Counted from the stretch's first letter, positions 23,758-33,071 are shown. The stretch: DNA of 62,145 nt from Croceibacterium_A sp035626815 (GCA_035626815.1 DASPMY010000028.1:1-62145), one strand, 5' to 3'. The notes: a model not told the origin generated them from the sequence alone. Made by a program: numbers and translations.

Positions 23758-25076
23758 TCGATCGGCGGCACCGGCTGGGCTTCGACGTGCTTTCCACCAA
23801 TGCGGATGAAAGCGAGGATCACCGTCCCGAGCGCGAACAGGGCGACGGCGCCGGCCATCGTCGTCGTCAGGTCGTCCGATCCGCCCAGCCACACGAACAC
23901 CGTCGCCGATCCGAACGACACCGGCAGGTTGCCGATCGAATTGTAGATCGTGAACTGGGCCGCCGCGACGCGCGGATCGCTTAGCTGCATGCGCAGGGGG
24001 TTGGTGGTGATGCTCGACAGCGTCGAGCAGATCGACTGCAGCGCCAGAAGGCCCACGAACACCGCGCCGATGGTCCAGTAGTCGCGACCCAGCAGGATGA
24101 AGGCGCAGAACGCCGCCTCGACCATGAACACCAGCATCGCCGCGCGTTTGGGCCCCCACCGCAGAGTGAGGAAGCTGCCGACGGCGATGGCGGTCAGCGC
24201 CATGACGAAGTCGATCGTGGCGATCGACTGCGAATAGGTCGCCTCGTTGTAGGCGAGAAAGCTGGTCGCGAGGATCGGAAACAGCGGGAGCAGGATGCCT
24301 TCGCCGGTGCGCTGGGCGACGGCCGAGGCGACCAGCACGAAGCTGTCGCGCCGGAACAGCGACTTGATGGCGACGGCGAAGATCTTGAGCCAGTCGCCGA
24401 CATGGCGCTCGAGGTTCTCCGGCGCCGCCGCGCCCGGACTCCAGGGGAAACGCTTCTCGCCCGGCCGCTCGCGCAGGAGAATGACGTAGACGGTGACGAT
24501 GGCGATCGCCGGAATGAAGCACAGGAACGCGATCTGGCTGCCGAACAGGAACAGCAGGGTGCCGCTCGCCGCCGCCGCGGCCGAGCGGCCCACGGTCTGC
24601 CCGCCGAACATGAACGAGCTGGCGGTGCCCTGCTCGCGGTCGGGCAGGATGTCGACGGCCAGCCCGTCCACCGCCACGTCCTGGATCGCCGAGCCGGCGC
24701 CGATCAGGAACGAGATCGTCACCAGTAGCTGGATGTCGTCGACCCCCGGGGCGGCCACGGCAGCGATCGCGAAGGCAACCATCATCAGGCCTTGCGCGAG
24801 GATCAGCCACAGCCGCCGCCGGCCCATCGGAAGATAGGCGTATCGGTCCATCACGAAAGCGGGGATGAACTTGAAGCTCCACGGCAGGTAAGCCGTCGCG
24901 GCGATGAGCCCGACGTCGGCGTCGGGCGCGCCGTTCGCGGCCAGCCATGCGGGCAGCGCGATCACGGTCATGCCGAGCGGCAGGCCCTGGCCGAAGTACA
25001 GGAAGAAGAACGAGAACAGCCGGACGAGCCGGCTTTCGCTCAATACCAGGCGCTGCGCGCCGGCTACGGTCGCCAT
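23754..25076 (-). CDS. MFS transporter, AmpG-like
   Basis: 440 residues from ATG 25076 (MATVAGAQRLVLSESRLVRL). Twelve membrane segments are predicted. Features recall the AmpG/muropeptide permease branch: FFFLYFGQGLPLGMTVIALP, LIAATAYLPWSFKFIPAFVM DRY and GAGSAIQDVAVDGLAVDILP. Cargo cannot be assigned; peptidoglycan fragments are the family's best-known substrate. The upstream in-frame extension to 25133 lacks a ribosome site. Confidence 0.8.
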   Translation of the reverse strand: MATVAGAQRLVLSESRLVRLFSFFFLYFGQGLPLGMTVIALPAWLAANGAPDADVGLIAATAYLPWSFKFIPAFVMDRYAYLPMGRRRLWLILAQGLMMVAFAIAAVAAPGVDDIQLLVTISFLIGAGSAIQDVAVDGLAVDILPDREQGTASSFMFGGQTVGRSAAAAASGTLLFLFGSQIAFLCFIPAIAIVTVYVILLRERPGEKRFPWSPGAAAPENLERHVGDWLKIFAVAIKSLFRRDSFVLVASAVAQRTGEGILLPLFPILATSFLAYNEATYSQSIATIDFVMALTAIAVGSFLTLRWGPKRAAMLVFMVEAAFCAFILLGRDYWTIGAVFVGLLALQSICSTLSSITTNPLRMQLSDPRVAAAQFTIYNSIGNLPVSFGSATVFVWLGGSDDLTTTMAGAVALFALGTVILAFIRIGGKHVEAQPVPPID

Positions 25077-25157
25077 CCTCCGGTCCCCCGTCCCGCCTCG
25101 ACCGGAGACTAGGGCCAATCGCGCGCTTGGCAATCGCCGTCAGGTCAGCGACGCCAT

Positions 25158-25502
25158 TCAGCTGTCGCGGTAGCGCTCGACGCGCGCGATCTCCTCCCGC
25201 AGCGACGCGGCTTCGGCATGCCGGCCGTGGCGTTCGTAATCGGCAGCGGCGGCGCGGCGCGCGTCGATTTCCGCGGCGAGGAGGCGACTGATCGCGTCTG
25301 GGTCCAGATCGAGTCGCGCGACCTCGCCGGCCGGGTCGCCGAACGCGCGCGGGACGTGGCGGTCGGGCGCGCCCGCGACCGCCTCGGCGTTGTCGAGCGC
25401 GGCAATCAGCACGCGCAGCACGCGGACATCGCCGGAGGCCTTCGCTTGCATCGCCGCCTTGAGGTCGGCGCGCAACCGCGCCTTGAGCGCGGCCGCGCTC
25501 AT
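25158..25502 (-). CDS. GatB/YqeY domain protein
   Basis: 114 residues from ATG 25502, overlapping the ubiG stop by 4 bases. Helical YqeY-like protein: LKARLRADLKAAMQAKASGD, VRVLRVLIAALDNAEAV, AAEIDARRAAAADYERHGRH. Related to the tail domain of the amidotransferase GatB, which binds tRNA. It is shorter than the usual ~150 residues, lacking the C-terminal end of the common form. Confidence 0.75.
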   Translation of the reverse strand: MSAAALKARLRADLKAAMQAKASGDVRVLRVLIAALDNAEAVAGAPDRHVPRAFGDPAGEVARLDLDPDAISRLLAAEIDARRAAAADYERHGRHAEAASLREEIARVERYRDS

Positions 25503-26233
25503 GCCCGGGTCGCGGTGACGATGTAGTTGAGCGTGAGGTCGCTCGACAGATGCATGCCCCCGAGCGGCGACCAGGTTATCCCGCGCGGCGCGCCCATCGC
25601 CAGGCCGGCCCCGGCGAGAAGCTCGCGCAGCTCCTCGGGCGTGGCGAAGTCGTCCCAGTGGTGGGTGCCTTCGGGCACCGCGCCGAGCGCCTCCGCGGCG
25701 CCGACCAGCAGCAGCCGCGAGGCGTCGGTGCGGTTGGGGGTGGAGACGACGAGCAGCCCGCCGGGCGCGAGGTGCCGCGCCAGCTCGGCGACGAAGCCGG
25801 GCTTGTCGGCCACGTGCTCGAGCACCTCGAGGCAGGTCACGAGATCGAACCGGCCGTCGACCGCCGCGAGCTCCCCGGCGAGGTAGGTGATGGCCAGGCC
25901 CGAGCCCTGCGCATGGCGCGCGGCGGCGACCGCATTGGCCGGCGCCGCGTCCACCCCGGTGACCGCGGCGCCGAGCCGCGCCAGCGGCTCGCACAGCAGC
26001 CCGGCGCCGCAGCCGACGTCGAGCGCGGCCTTGCCGGCGAGCGGCCGGAGGCTCTCGATGTCGCCGCCCCAATGGAGGTCGATCGCCTCGCGGATGAAGC
26101 CGAGCCGCACCGGGTTCAGCCGGTGCAGCATCGCCGAGCGGCCCCTGGGGTCCCACCAGTCCTTGGCGAGCGCGGCGAAATGCGCCGCTTCCTCCGGCCG
26201 GATGGTTGCATTTGCGACAGTTGCATCGGGCAT
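25499..26233 (-). CDS. ubiG: Ubiquinone biosynthesis O-methyltransferase
   Basis: 244 residues. Adds the two O-methyl groups in ubiquinone synthesis using SAM. Family features: EEAAHFAALAKDWWDPRGRS (lead-in), LHRLNPVRLGFIREAI, motif I ALDVGCGAGLLCEPLARLGA, VTGVDAAPANAVAAARHA, VTCLEVLEHVADKPGFV and the end ITWSPLGGMHLSSDLTLNYI. Divergent from lysC, a pairing conserved in alphaproteobacteria. Confidence 0.95.
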   Translation of the reverse strand: MPDATVANATIRPEEAAHFAALAKDWWDPRGRSAMLHRLNPVRLGFIREAIDLHWGGDIESLRPLAGKAALDVGCGAGLLCEPLARLGAAVTGVDAAPANAVAAARHAQGSGLAITYLAGELAAVDGRFDLVTCLEVLEHVADKPGFVAELARHLAPGGLLVVSTPNRTDASRLLLVGAAEALGAVPEGTHHWDDFATPEELRELLAGAGLAMGAPRGITWSPLGGMHLSSDLTLNYIVTATRA

Positions 26234-26285
26234 ATCCGGTCCCTAACAGCGCCCCGGACTTCATTCCAGCAGGAGCGCCTTTCCC

Positions 26286-27554
26286 TTGGCCCGCATCGTG
26301 ATGAAATTCGGCGGCACCTCGATGGCCGGGACCGAGCGCATCCGCCGCGTGGCCGCGATCGTGCGCAAGCAGCAGGCCGCCGGGCACGAGGTCGCGGTGG
26401 TCGTCTCGGCGATGGCCGGCGAGACCGACCGGCTGGTCAATTTCTGCCGCGAGGCCAATCCGCTCTACGATCCGGCCGAATACGACGTCGTCGTCGCCAG
26501 CGGCGAGCAGGTGACCAGCGGGCTCCTCGCGCTGACGCTGCAGGCGATGGGCTGCAAGGCGCGCTCGTGGCTCGGCTGGCAGATCCCGATCCATACCGCC
26601 GAGGCGCACGCCAAGGCGCGCGTCGCCTCGATCGCCGCCGAGGACATGATCGCGGCGATGCAGGCGGGCGAGATCGCGGTGATCCCGGGCTTTCAGGGCC
26701 TCGCCGAGACCGGCCGCGTCACCACGCTCGGCCGCGGCGGCTCGGACACTTCGGCCGTGGCGGTGGCGGCGGCGGTCAAGGCCGACCGCTGCGACATCTA
26801 CACCGACGTCGACGGGGTCTACACCACCGACCCGCGGATCGTCGCCCGCGCGCGCAAGCTCAAGTACGTGACGTACGAGGAGATGCTCGAGCTGGCCTCG
26901 GTCGGGGCCAAGGTGCTGCAGACCCGCTCGGTCAGCCTGGCGATGAAGGAAGGCGTGCGGGTGCAGGTGCTGTCGAGCTTCATCGACGACGACGCGCCGC
27001 CGGCCGACGCGCTGCCCGGCACGATGATCGTCTCCGACGAGGAAATGGAAACAATGGACATGGAAAGCCAGCTGGTCACCGGCATCGCTCACGACAAGAA
27101 CGAGGCGCGCATCGTGCTCACCCGCGTGCCCGACCGGCCCGGCGCGGTGTCGGCGATCTTCACCCCGCTGGCCGAGGCGGCGATCAACGTCGACATGATC
27201 ATCCAAAACGTCGGCCGCGAGAAGGGCGAGACCGACGTCACCTTCACCGTGCCGCAGGCCGACCTCGCCCGCGCCCAGGCGCTGCTCGAGGACAAGCGCG
27301 AGGCGATCGGCTTCAACCGCGTGATCACCGACAGCAAGGTGGCCAAGATTTCGGTCGTCGGCGTCGGCATGAAGAGCCACGCCGGCGTCGCCGCGACGAT
27401 GTTCCGCGCGCTCGCCGAGCGGCAGATCAACGTCCAGGCGATCTCAACCAGCGAGATCAAGGTCTCGGTGCTGATCGACGAGGACGAGACCGAGCTGGCG
27501 GTGCGCGTGCTGCACACCGCCTACGGCCTCGACGCGGACGAGCCCGCCGAATGA
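26286..27554 (+). CDS. lysC: Aspartate kinase
   Basis: 422 residues from TTG 26286 (ARIVMKFGGTSMAGTERIRR is the standard alphaproteobacterial start; an internal ATG five codons later would cut into the first strand). Catalyses the first step of the aspartate pathway to lysine, threonine and methionine. Kinase motifs: VMKFGGTSM, SGEQVTSGLLALTLQ, LGRGGSDTSAVAVAAAVKAD, and the TDVDGVYTTDPRIV loop. Two ACT domains follow (ARIVLTRVPDRPGAVSAIFT and AKISVVGVGMKSHAGVAATM), which usually confer feedback control. Confidence 0.96.
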   Translation: MARIVMKFGGTSMAGTERIRRVAAIVRKQQAAGHEVAVVVSAMAGETDRLVNFCREANPLYDPAEYDVVVASGEQVTSGLLALTLQAMGCKARSWLGWQIPIHTAEAHAKARVASIAAEDMIAAMQAGEIAVIPGFQGLAETGRVTTLGRGGSDTSAVAVAAAVKADRCDIYTDVDGVYTTDPRIVARARKLKYVTYEEMLELASVGAKVLQTRSVSLAMKEGVRVQVLSSFIDDDAPPADALPGTMIVSDEEMETMDMESQLVTGIAHDKNEARIVLTRVPDRPGAVSAIFTPLAEAAINVDMIIQNVGREKGETDVTFTVPQADLARAQALLEDKREAIGFNRVITDSKVAKISVVGVGMKSHAGVAATMFRALAERQINVQAISTSEIKVSVLIDEDETELAVRVLHTAYGLDADEPAE

Positions 27555-27625
27555 CGGCTTAGCGGTCCGTTCGCCGGACCCGCTCGCGCTCCCGCGCATT
27601 TCCCCCGCAGGAGGCTGCAGGGCAG

Positions 27626-28327
27626 ATGGCCGCGGAGCTGCTCCCCAACCGGACCCGGGCGATTGGCATGGGCGCCGCGCTCGCCGTGCACGCGCTGGTC
27701 ATCGTGCTGGTGGTGCTGTTCGCGCCGCACTACGCGCGCCAGGCGGCGCAGCAGGCGGGGCTGGTGGCGATGCCGCTGACCGCGCCGCCGCCCCCCGCGC
27801 CGCCGCCGCCCGACGCGGTCGACGAAGGCGCCGCCGCGCCGCCGAGCCGCGGGCCCGACGAGGCCCCCTCGCCGCCCGAGCCGCCGCGTCCGCTGGCCAC
27901 GCCGACCCCGGCGGAAGCATCGATCGATCCTGGCTCGGCGCAAGCGAGCGGCGCCGGTGCGGCGCCCGGTGCCGGCGCCGGCCAAGGGGGCGAGGGCAGC
28001 GGCTCCGGTGCCGGCGGCAGCGGCAGCGGCAGCGGGGCGGGGGTCGTCAGCCCGCCGCAGCGCATCGCCGGAGCGCTGACCAATGCCGACTACCGGGCCG
28101 CCCGCCCGCCCGAAGGCGCCGCGGGCACGGTGCGGGTCAGCTTTCGCGTGCGCGCCGACGGCCGGGTCGACCGCTGCACGGTGCTCGGCTCGAGCGGCTA
28201 CGCGGTGTTCGACGCGGCGACCTGCCGGCTGATCGAGCAGCGCTTCCGCTTCCGCCCGGCGCGCGACGCAAGCGGCCGCGCGGTCGACTGGACCATCCGC
28301 ACCGATTACACCTGGACGCCGCGTTAG
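27626..28327 (+). CDS. TonB family C-terminal domain protein
   Basis: 233 residues. One N-terminal membrane helix (GMGAALAVHALVIVLVVLFA), a Pro-rich then Gly/Ser-rich linker (residues ~50-150, low complexity) and a TonB C-terminal domain (GTVRVSFRVRADGRVDRCTV, CRLIEQRFRFRPARDASGRA). Such proteins span the periplasm and transmit ExbBD energy to outer-membrane receptors; no exbBD or receptor lies next to it. GGAGG precedes the start. Confidence 0.8.
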   Translation: MAAELLPNRTRAIGMGAALAVHALVIVLVVLFAPHYARQAAQQAGLVAMPLTAPPPPAPPPPDAVDEGAAAPPSRGPDEAPSPPEPPRPLATPTPAEASIDPGSAQASGAGAAPGAGAGQGGEGSGSGAGGSGSGSGAGVVSPPQRIAGALTNADYRAARPPEGAAGTVRVSFRVRADGRVDRCTVLGSSGYAVFDAATCRLIEQRFRFRPARDASGRAVDWTIRTDYTWTPR

Positions 28328-28510
28328 GGCGCGGCCTCACCGGTTAACGCAGCCCTGCCTCGGCTCGTCGGCGGCGCTGCCCGTGCGGCGGCGCAACATG
28401 GTTAACGGCGGAACCGGTTCCCACAGTTCACGTTTGCTAGCGCGGGAGGCCAATCCGTGTGCCTGAGGAGGCGGGAGGACCGCTGCCGAGGGCTTCTTAG
28501 GAGAAGCATC

Positions 28511-29086
28511 GTGAACAAGGCTATTTTGCTCGTGGCAGCAGCGGCGTTGCCGCTGGGTGCCTGCGCATCGACCACTGACGACAGCGACCTGGCGACCGTC
28601 GGCACCGGCGCGGCGATCGGCGCCGCGGGCGGCGCGGGCGTGGCCGCTATCGCCGGCGGCGACCTGCTGACCGGCGCCGCGATCGGCGCGGCCGTGGGCG
28701 GTCTCGCGGGCGCCGTGTGGGCCGACCGCAACAACGACGGCCAGGCCGACGGCTACGTCTACAACGGCCAGTACTACGAAGGCTCGCCGGCGGGCTACCA
28801 GACTGCCTCGGCAACTCCGCGGTGCGGCCCGTCGACGCTCGGCTCGGTGGCGACCGGCGCGGGTGCCGGCGCGGCGGTCGGCGCGGGCGCGGGTGCGCTC
28901 ATCGGCGGCCTCGGCGTGCTCGAGGGCGCGGCGATCGGCGCGGCGGTCGGCGGACTGGCCGGCGCGGTCTATGCCGATGCCAACAACGACGGCTGCGTCG
29001 ATGGCTATGTCCGCGAGGGCCAGTACTACTCGGGCAGCCCGGTGGTGCAGCCGACCACGGTCGCCTACACCGGCGAGCGCGGCTGA
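28511..29086 (+). CDS. Glycine-zipper lipoprotein with two internal repeats
   Basis: 191 residues from GTG 28511. Signal peptide ends at the lipobox LGAC (about residue 19). Two similar units follow, each a glycine-zipper helix pair and an aspartate/asparagine turn: GAAIGAAVGGLAGAVWADRN NDGQADGYVYNGQYYEGSP and GAAIGAAVGGLAGAVYADAN NDGCVDGYVREGQYYSGSP. Outer-membrane-associated; glycine zippers suggest insertion or oligomerisation in membranes. Role unknown. Confidence 0.75.
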   Translation: MNKAILLVAAAALPLGACASTTDDSDLATVGTGAAIGAAGGAGVAAIAGGDLLTGAAIGAAVGGLAGAVWADRNNDGQADGYVYNGQYYEGSPAGYQTASATPRCGPSTLGSVATGAGAGAAVGAGAGALIGGLGVLEGAAIGAAVGGLAGAVYADANNDGCVDGYVREGQYYSGSPVVQPTTVAYTGERG

Positions 29087-29105
29087 CCCAGGCCTCGAGC
29101 GGAGC

Positions 29106-30473
29106 ATGGGGACCCCGGTAACGGAGCGCATGCTCCGCTCGATCCTGCCTGCGTTGGCGGCGGCGCTGCTCGCGCCGCTGCCGCAGGCGGCCCACGCCCA
29201 GGGCTGGGAAACCGGCGGCCAGCGGTCATTCCTACAGAAGGAGATCGCCGACCGCGCGAGCAAGGAGCTGCGGCCGTTCTACGCCGCGCGCCGGTTCCAG
29301 CCGCTGTGGCTCAACGAGTTCGGCCGGCCCTCGGGCGCGGCGGCGATGCTGATGCATCACTTGCGCACCGCGCAGTTCGACGGCCTCGAGCCCGACCGCC
29401 TGCGCTTCGAGCGCGTCGCCAGGCTGGTCGACAAGGCGCGGCGCGGCGACGAGGAGGACATCGCCAAGGCCGAGATCGCCCTGTCGACGGCGTTCGCCGG
29501 CTACGTGCGCGGGATGCGCGCCGCCGACCGCAGCGGGATGATCTACGAAAGCGCCGCGCTCGCCCCGGTGGTGCCGACGGTGCGCTCGGTGCTCGATACG
29601 GCGGCGAAGACCGCTTCGCTCGAGGATTACGTCGCCGAGATGCGCTGGATGCATCCGCTCTACGCGCCGATGCGCGAGGCGATGGAGGACCGCCGCTTCT
29701 CGGAAAGCCAGCGGCGGCAGATCTGGACCAACCTCGCGCGCATCCGCGCCATCCCGGCGATCCCGCAAGGCCGCCACGTGCTCGTGGACACCGCCAGCGC
29801 GACGCTGTGGATGTACGAGGACGGGCGCCCGGTCGATTCGATGCGCGTCGTGGTCGGCAAGCCGGAGCTGCAGACGCCGACGATGGCCGGCTTCATCCGC
29901 TACGCGATCGTCAACCCGTACTGGAACGTCCCTGCCGACCTGGTGCAGAACACGATCGCCGCTAACGTGCTCGCGCGCGGCGTCGGCTACCTCAAGAACG
30001 GCGGCTACCAGGTGTTCGCCGACTGGCGCGAGGGCGCGCCGCCGCTCGATCCGCACAACGTCAACTGGACGGCGGTGCGCGAAGGCCGCGCCAAGGTCCA
30101 CGTCCGCCAGCTGCCCGGCGGCAGCAACTTCATGGGCAAGGTCAAGTTCGAGTTCCCCAACGCGCAGGGCATCTACCTGCACGATACCCCCGACAAGCAC
30201 TTGCTGCGCGAGGACGCGCGCCAGTTCAGCTCGGGCTGCGTGCGGCTGGAGGACGCCGCGCGGATGCACCGCTGGCTGATGGGCCAGCCGTTGCCGACAC
30301 GGCTGCGCGGCGACGCCGAGCAGACGGTGCCGCTGCCCGAGATGGTGCCGATCTACATCACCTACCTGACCGCAATGCCGCAGGGCCAGCAGATCGTGTT
30401 CCACGACGACCCCTACGGCCGCGACGGGCTGCAGCTGGCGGCGGTCGACGGCGCCCGGGCGGACCGGCCCTGA
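29106..30473 (+). CDS. L,D-transpeptidase, YcbB/LdtD-like
   Basis: 455 residues from ATG 29106 (a second ATG at 29130 is also possible). Signal peptide MLRSILPALAAALLAPLPQA, cleavage near AHAQ. N-terminal helical scaffold, then a YkuD catalytic domain: RHVLVDTASATLWMYEDGRP, PWN-type region YAIVNPYWNVPADL, IYLHDTPDK and the active-site FSSGCVRLE (Cys near residue 378). Cross-links peptidoglycan between meso-diaminopimelates in the periplasm. Complete. Confidence 0.9.
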   Translation: MGTPVTERMLRSILPALAAALLAPLPQAAHAQGWETGGQRSFLQKEIADRASKELRPFYAARRFQPLWLNEFGRPSGAAAMLMHHLRTAQFDGLEPDRLRFERVARLVDKARRGDEEDIAKAEIALSTAFAGYVRGMRAADRSGMIYESAALAPVVPTVRSVLDTAAKTASLEDYVAEMRWMHPLYAPMREAMEDRRFSESQRRQIWTNLARIRAIPAIPQGRHVLVDTASATLWMYEDGRPVDSMRVVVGKPELQTPTMAGFIRYAIVNPYWNVPADLVQNTIAANVLARGVGYLKNGGYQVFADWREGAPPLDPHNVNWTAVREGRAKVHVRQLPGGSNFMGKVKFEFPNAQGIYLHDTPDKHLLREDARQFSSGCVRLEDAARMHRWLMGQPLPTRLRGDAEQTVPLPEMVPIYITYLTAMPQGQQIVFHDDPYGRDGLQLAAVDGARADRP

Positions 30474-30565
30474 AGAATGAATCCGTCCGCGCCGGCCCAT
30501 GGAAACCGGCGCGCCCGCGACGATGACCTTGCCGCTGGCGGCAGCGCGCCGTAAGCGCGGCGCCG

Positions 30566-31576
30566 ATGAGCGATTATCCCAAGACCCGTCAGCTGATGGC
30601 GCGCGGCGCGGCGTTCCTCGGCAGCGAGCATGCGATCCTGTGCGGGGCGATGAGCTGGGTCAGCGAGCGCCATCTGGTCGCCGCGATCAGCAACGCCGGC
30701 GGCTTCGGGGTGATCGCCTGCGGGGCGATGACGCCCGAGCTGCTCGATACGGAGATTGCCGCGACCCGGGCGCTCACCGCGAAACCGTTCGGCGTCAACC
30801 TGATCACCATGCATCCTCAGCTGTTCGAGCTGATCGCGGTGTGCGGGCGGCACGGGGTCGGCCATGTCGCGCTGGCCGGCGGCATCCCGCCCAAGGGCAG
30901 CGTCGAGGCCTTGAAGGCCGCGGGCGCGAAAGTGCTGGTGTTCGCCCCGACGCTGGCGCTGGCGAAGAAGCTGCTGCGCGGCGGCGCCGACGCGCTGGTG
31001 ATCGAGGGGTCGGAGGCCGGCGGCCACATCGGCCCGGTCGCCACCAGCGTGCTGGCGCAGGAGATGCTCCCCGCGCTCGCCGACGAATACCTCGTGTTCG
31101 TCGCCGGCGGGATCGGCCGCGGCGAGGCGATGGCCGGCTATCTCGAGATGGGCGCCGCCGGGGTGCAGCTCGGCACCCGCTTCGCCTGCGCCACCGAGTC
31201 GATCGCGCACCCCGAGTTCAAGAAAGCGTTTTTCCGCGCCAACGCCCGCGACGCGGTCGCCAGCGTCCAGCTCGACCCGCGGCTGCCGGTGATCCCGGTC
31301 CGCGCGCTCAAGAACAAGGGCACCGAGGAGTTCACCGCCAAGCAGCGCGAGGTCGGCCTGCTGCTCGACCAGGGCAGCGTCGACATGGGCGAGGCGCAGC
31401 TTCGCATCGAGCACTTCTGGGCCGGTGCGCTGCGCCGAGCGGTGATCGACGGCGACGTCGAGAACGGCTCGCTGATGGCCGGCCAGTCGGTCGGCATGGT
31501 CACCGCCGAGGAGCCGGTCGCCCAGATCATCGACCAGTTGCTGGCCGAGAGCGAGGCGGCGCTGACCCGGCGGTAG
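30566..31576 (+). CDS. Nitronate monooxygenase-like flavoprotein (NPD family)
   Basis: 336 residues. FMN-dependent TIM barrel: GAMSWVSERHLVAAISNAGG FGVIACG, PFGVNLITMHPQL, VIEGSEAGGHIGPVATSVLA, VFVAGGIGRGEAMAGYLEMG and GVQLGTRFACATESIAHPEF. These are the flavin phosphate and substrate loops of NPD/2-nitropropane dioxygenase family and 2-enoyl reductase-related proteins. True nitronate activity is not shown. Complete. Confidence 0.85.
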   Translation: MSDYPKTRQLMARGAAFLGSEHAILCGAMSWVSERHLVAAISNAGGFGVIACGAMTPELLDTEIAATRALTAKPFGVNLITMHPQLFELIAVCGRHGVGHVALAGGIPPKGSVEALKAAGAKVLVFAPTLALAKKLLRGGADALVIEGSEAGGHIGPVATSVLAQEMLPALADEYLVFVAGGIGRGEAMAGYLEMGAAGVQLGTRFACATESIAHPEFKKAFFRANARDAVASVQLDPRLPVIPVRALKNKGTEEFTAKQREVGLLLDQGSVDMGEAQLRIEHFWAGALRRAVIDGDVENGSLMAGQSVGMVTAEEPVAQIIDQLLAESEAALTRR

Positions 31577-31633
31577 GAACCAATGCCTTGATCCGGCGCT
31601 CTGTTCAGCGAAGCGGAACAAGGAGAATCGACC

Positions 31634-31867
31634 ATGATCGGCAAGCTCATCGGCGCCATCGCCGGCGCCAAGGCGGCGGACCACGTGCGCGGCCTGAGCG
31701 GCACCGGCGGCGCGCTGCTCGGCGCGGCGGCCCCGATGGTGCTGCGGCGGCTGAGCCCGCTCAGCCTGGTGGCGCTCGCGGCCGGCGGCTACGCGTTCAA
31801 GCGCTACAAGGACAAGCAGGACCGGCGCGCCAGCCGGCCGCCCAAGGTCCGCCCCAGCGCGGCCTAG
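31634..31867 (+). CDS. Small hypothetical protein with a hydrophobic middle
   Basis: 77 residues starting MIGKLIGAIAGAKAADHVRG with AGGAGAA 13 bases upstream. Central Gly/Ala/Leu-rich stretch (GALLGAAAPMVLRRLSPLSL VALAAGG) may be membrane-associated; the C-terminus is Lys/Arg-rich. Similar short proteins are common in sphingomonads; role unknown. Its stop overlaps that of the convergent NUDIX gene. Confidence 0.6.
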   Translation: MIGKLIGAIAGAKAADHVRGLSGTGGALLGAAAPMVLRRLSPLSLVALAAGGYAFKRYKDKQDRRASRPPKVRPSAA

Positions 31868-32319
31868 CCGAGCAGTTCCTCAAGCCGGCCGAGCAGCGGA
31901 AGCTGGCTTTCGAGCATGACCTCGCGCGCCTGCTCGAGAGTCAGCCAGCGCCCGGCCGAGACTTCGGGGAAGCGCCTCGTCCGGCCGCTGCGCGGCGGCC
32001 ATTCCATCGCGAACTCGTTGCTGCGGATTACCGCCGGGTCGAGGTCGTGCTCGACGGCGAAGGCGGTGACGCGCTTGCCGCCTTTCTGGCGGATCTCGCC
32101 GAGCGGCTGAAGCTCGCCATCGAGGACCACGCCGAGCTCCTCCCCGGCCTCGCGCCGGGCGGTCGCCTCGGGCGCCTCGTCCGGGCCAAGCTCGCCTTTC
32201 GGTATCTGCCAGGCGCCCCGGTCCTTGCGCAGCCAGTACGGCCCGCCCGGGTGGATCAGCAGCACCTCGAGCTCCGGCCCGGTCCGCCGGTAGAGCAGCA
32301 CTCCGGCGCTGCGCTTCAG
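31864..32319 (-). CDS. NUDIX hydrolase, probable CTG start
   Basis: 151 residues. Begins LKRSAGVLLYRR, which is where NUDIX proteins of this type normally begin with MKRSAG; the initiating codon is CTG at 32317-32319, overlapping the stop of the hydrolase gene upstream. The Nudix box is present: GPDEAPEATARREAGEELGV (GX5EX7REUXEEXGU). Members cleave nucleoside diphosphate derivatives; this subfamily is close to diadenosine polyphosphate hydrolases. Complete to the stop shared with the opposite gene. Confidence 0.8.
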   Translation of the reverse strand: MKRSAGVLLYRRTGPELEVLLIHPGGPYWLRKDRGAWQIPKGELGPDEAPEATARREAGEELGVVLDGELQPLGEIRQKGGKRVTAFAVEHDLDPAVIRSNEFAMEWPPRSGRTRRFPEVSAGRWLTLEQAREVMLESQLPLLGRLEELLG

Positions 32320-32999
32320 CGCGCCAGCCCCAGCATGATCTCGAGCAGCTGCTCGGGCTGGTCGGCCATGACGAAGTGGCTCGACCCGCTGTCGTGGTGG
32401 TCCCAGCCGCCCTCGGCCTGGACCTGCTGGGAGAAGCGGCGGAACGGCGTCGGCTCCCAGCCGCTCGCGAAGACGTAGGCGCGGCGCGGGATCTTCGCTT
32501 CCTCGCCGGTGTAGCGCACCGCCTCGGTCAGCGTCAGCAACGGGTGGCGGCCGAGCTGGCCGGGCACTGGCTCGAAATCGACCGAGCCGATCGGCGCGAC
32601 GAGGCCGGGCGTCCATTTCTGGCTGTCGATGTACCAGGCGTGCTCGTATTCGCCGGTCACGTCCCACAGGCTCTCGCCGTCGCCGGGCAGGAACGCGTCG
32701 ATGTAGGCGATCGCGTCGATCCGCGCGCCGAGCCGCGTGGCGACGCCGGTGATCACCATGCCGCCGTACGAGTGGCCGCCGAGGATGAAGCGGTCGAAGC
32801 CGGCCTCGGCGATCTGCCGGCAGACGTCGTCGACGTGGTCGCTCAGGGTGATGCCGGGGTGGAGCTCGCCCGAGCGCACGCCGAGCCCGGTGAGCGCGGC
32901 GACGACCACGCGGTGGCCCGCCGCGTGCAGCTCGCGCGCGAGCCGCGCGTAGCCGTGCCCGCCGCCCCACGCGCCATGCACCAGCACGTAATCCGCCAT
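32316..32999 (-). CDS. Alpha/beta hydrolase
   Basis: 227 residues from ATG 32999, with GGGGAG six bases upstream; an ATG two codons earlier is also possible. Fold markers: YVLVHGAWGGGHGYARLARE (oxyanion turn), the nucleophile elbow FILGGHSYGGMVITG (Ser77), DAFLPGDGES, and a late His in SSHFVMADQPEQLLEIML. Resembles plant salicylate-esterase-like (MES) and EstC-type hydrolases. Translationally coupled to the NUDIX gene. Confidence 0.85.
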   Translation of the reverse strand: MADYVLVHGAWGGGHGYARLARELHAAGHRVVVAALTGLGVRSGELHPGITLSDHVDDVCRQIAEAGFDRFILGGHSYGGMVITGVATRLGARIDAIAYIDAFLPGDGESLWDVTGEYEHAWYIDSQKWTPGLVAPIGSVDFEPVPGQLGRHPLLTLTEAVRYTGEEAKIPRRAYVFASGWEPTPFRRFSQQVQAEGGWDHHDSGSSHFVMADQPEQLLEIMLGLAR

Positions 33000-33032
33000 C
33001 GTCATCTCCCCGCTTGCGTGGCGCCAAAAGCA

Positions 33033-33066
33033 ATGGCCCATGGAACCGCTCGGGTCCATGGGCCAT
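33033..33066. terminator. 12-bp perfect hairpin
   Basis: ATGGCCCATGGA and TCCATGGGCCAT pair perfectly around a 10-base loop. No T-run follows. It lies between the ligM-like gene and the hydrolase, both on the minus strand, next to a second hairpin; together they could separate the two transcripts. Confidence 0.5.
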
Positions 33067-33071
33067 CCTTG

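Noticed and set aside
23653..24948. 431-residue minus-strand frame inside the MFS gene
   Set aside because: Shadow of the transporter; Arg/Gly-rich with no membrane segments or motifs.
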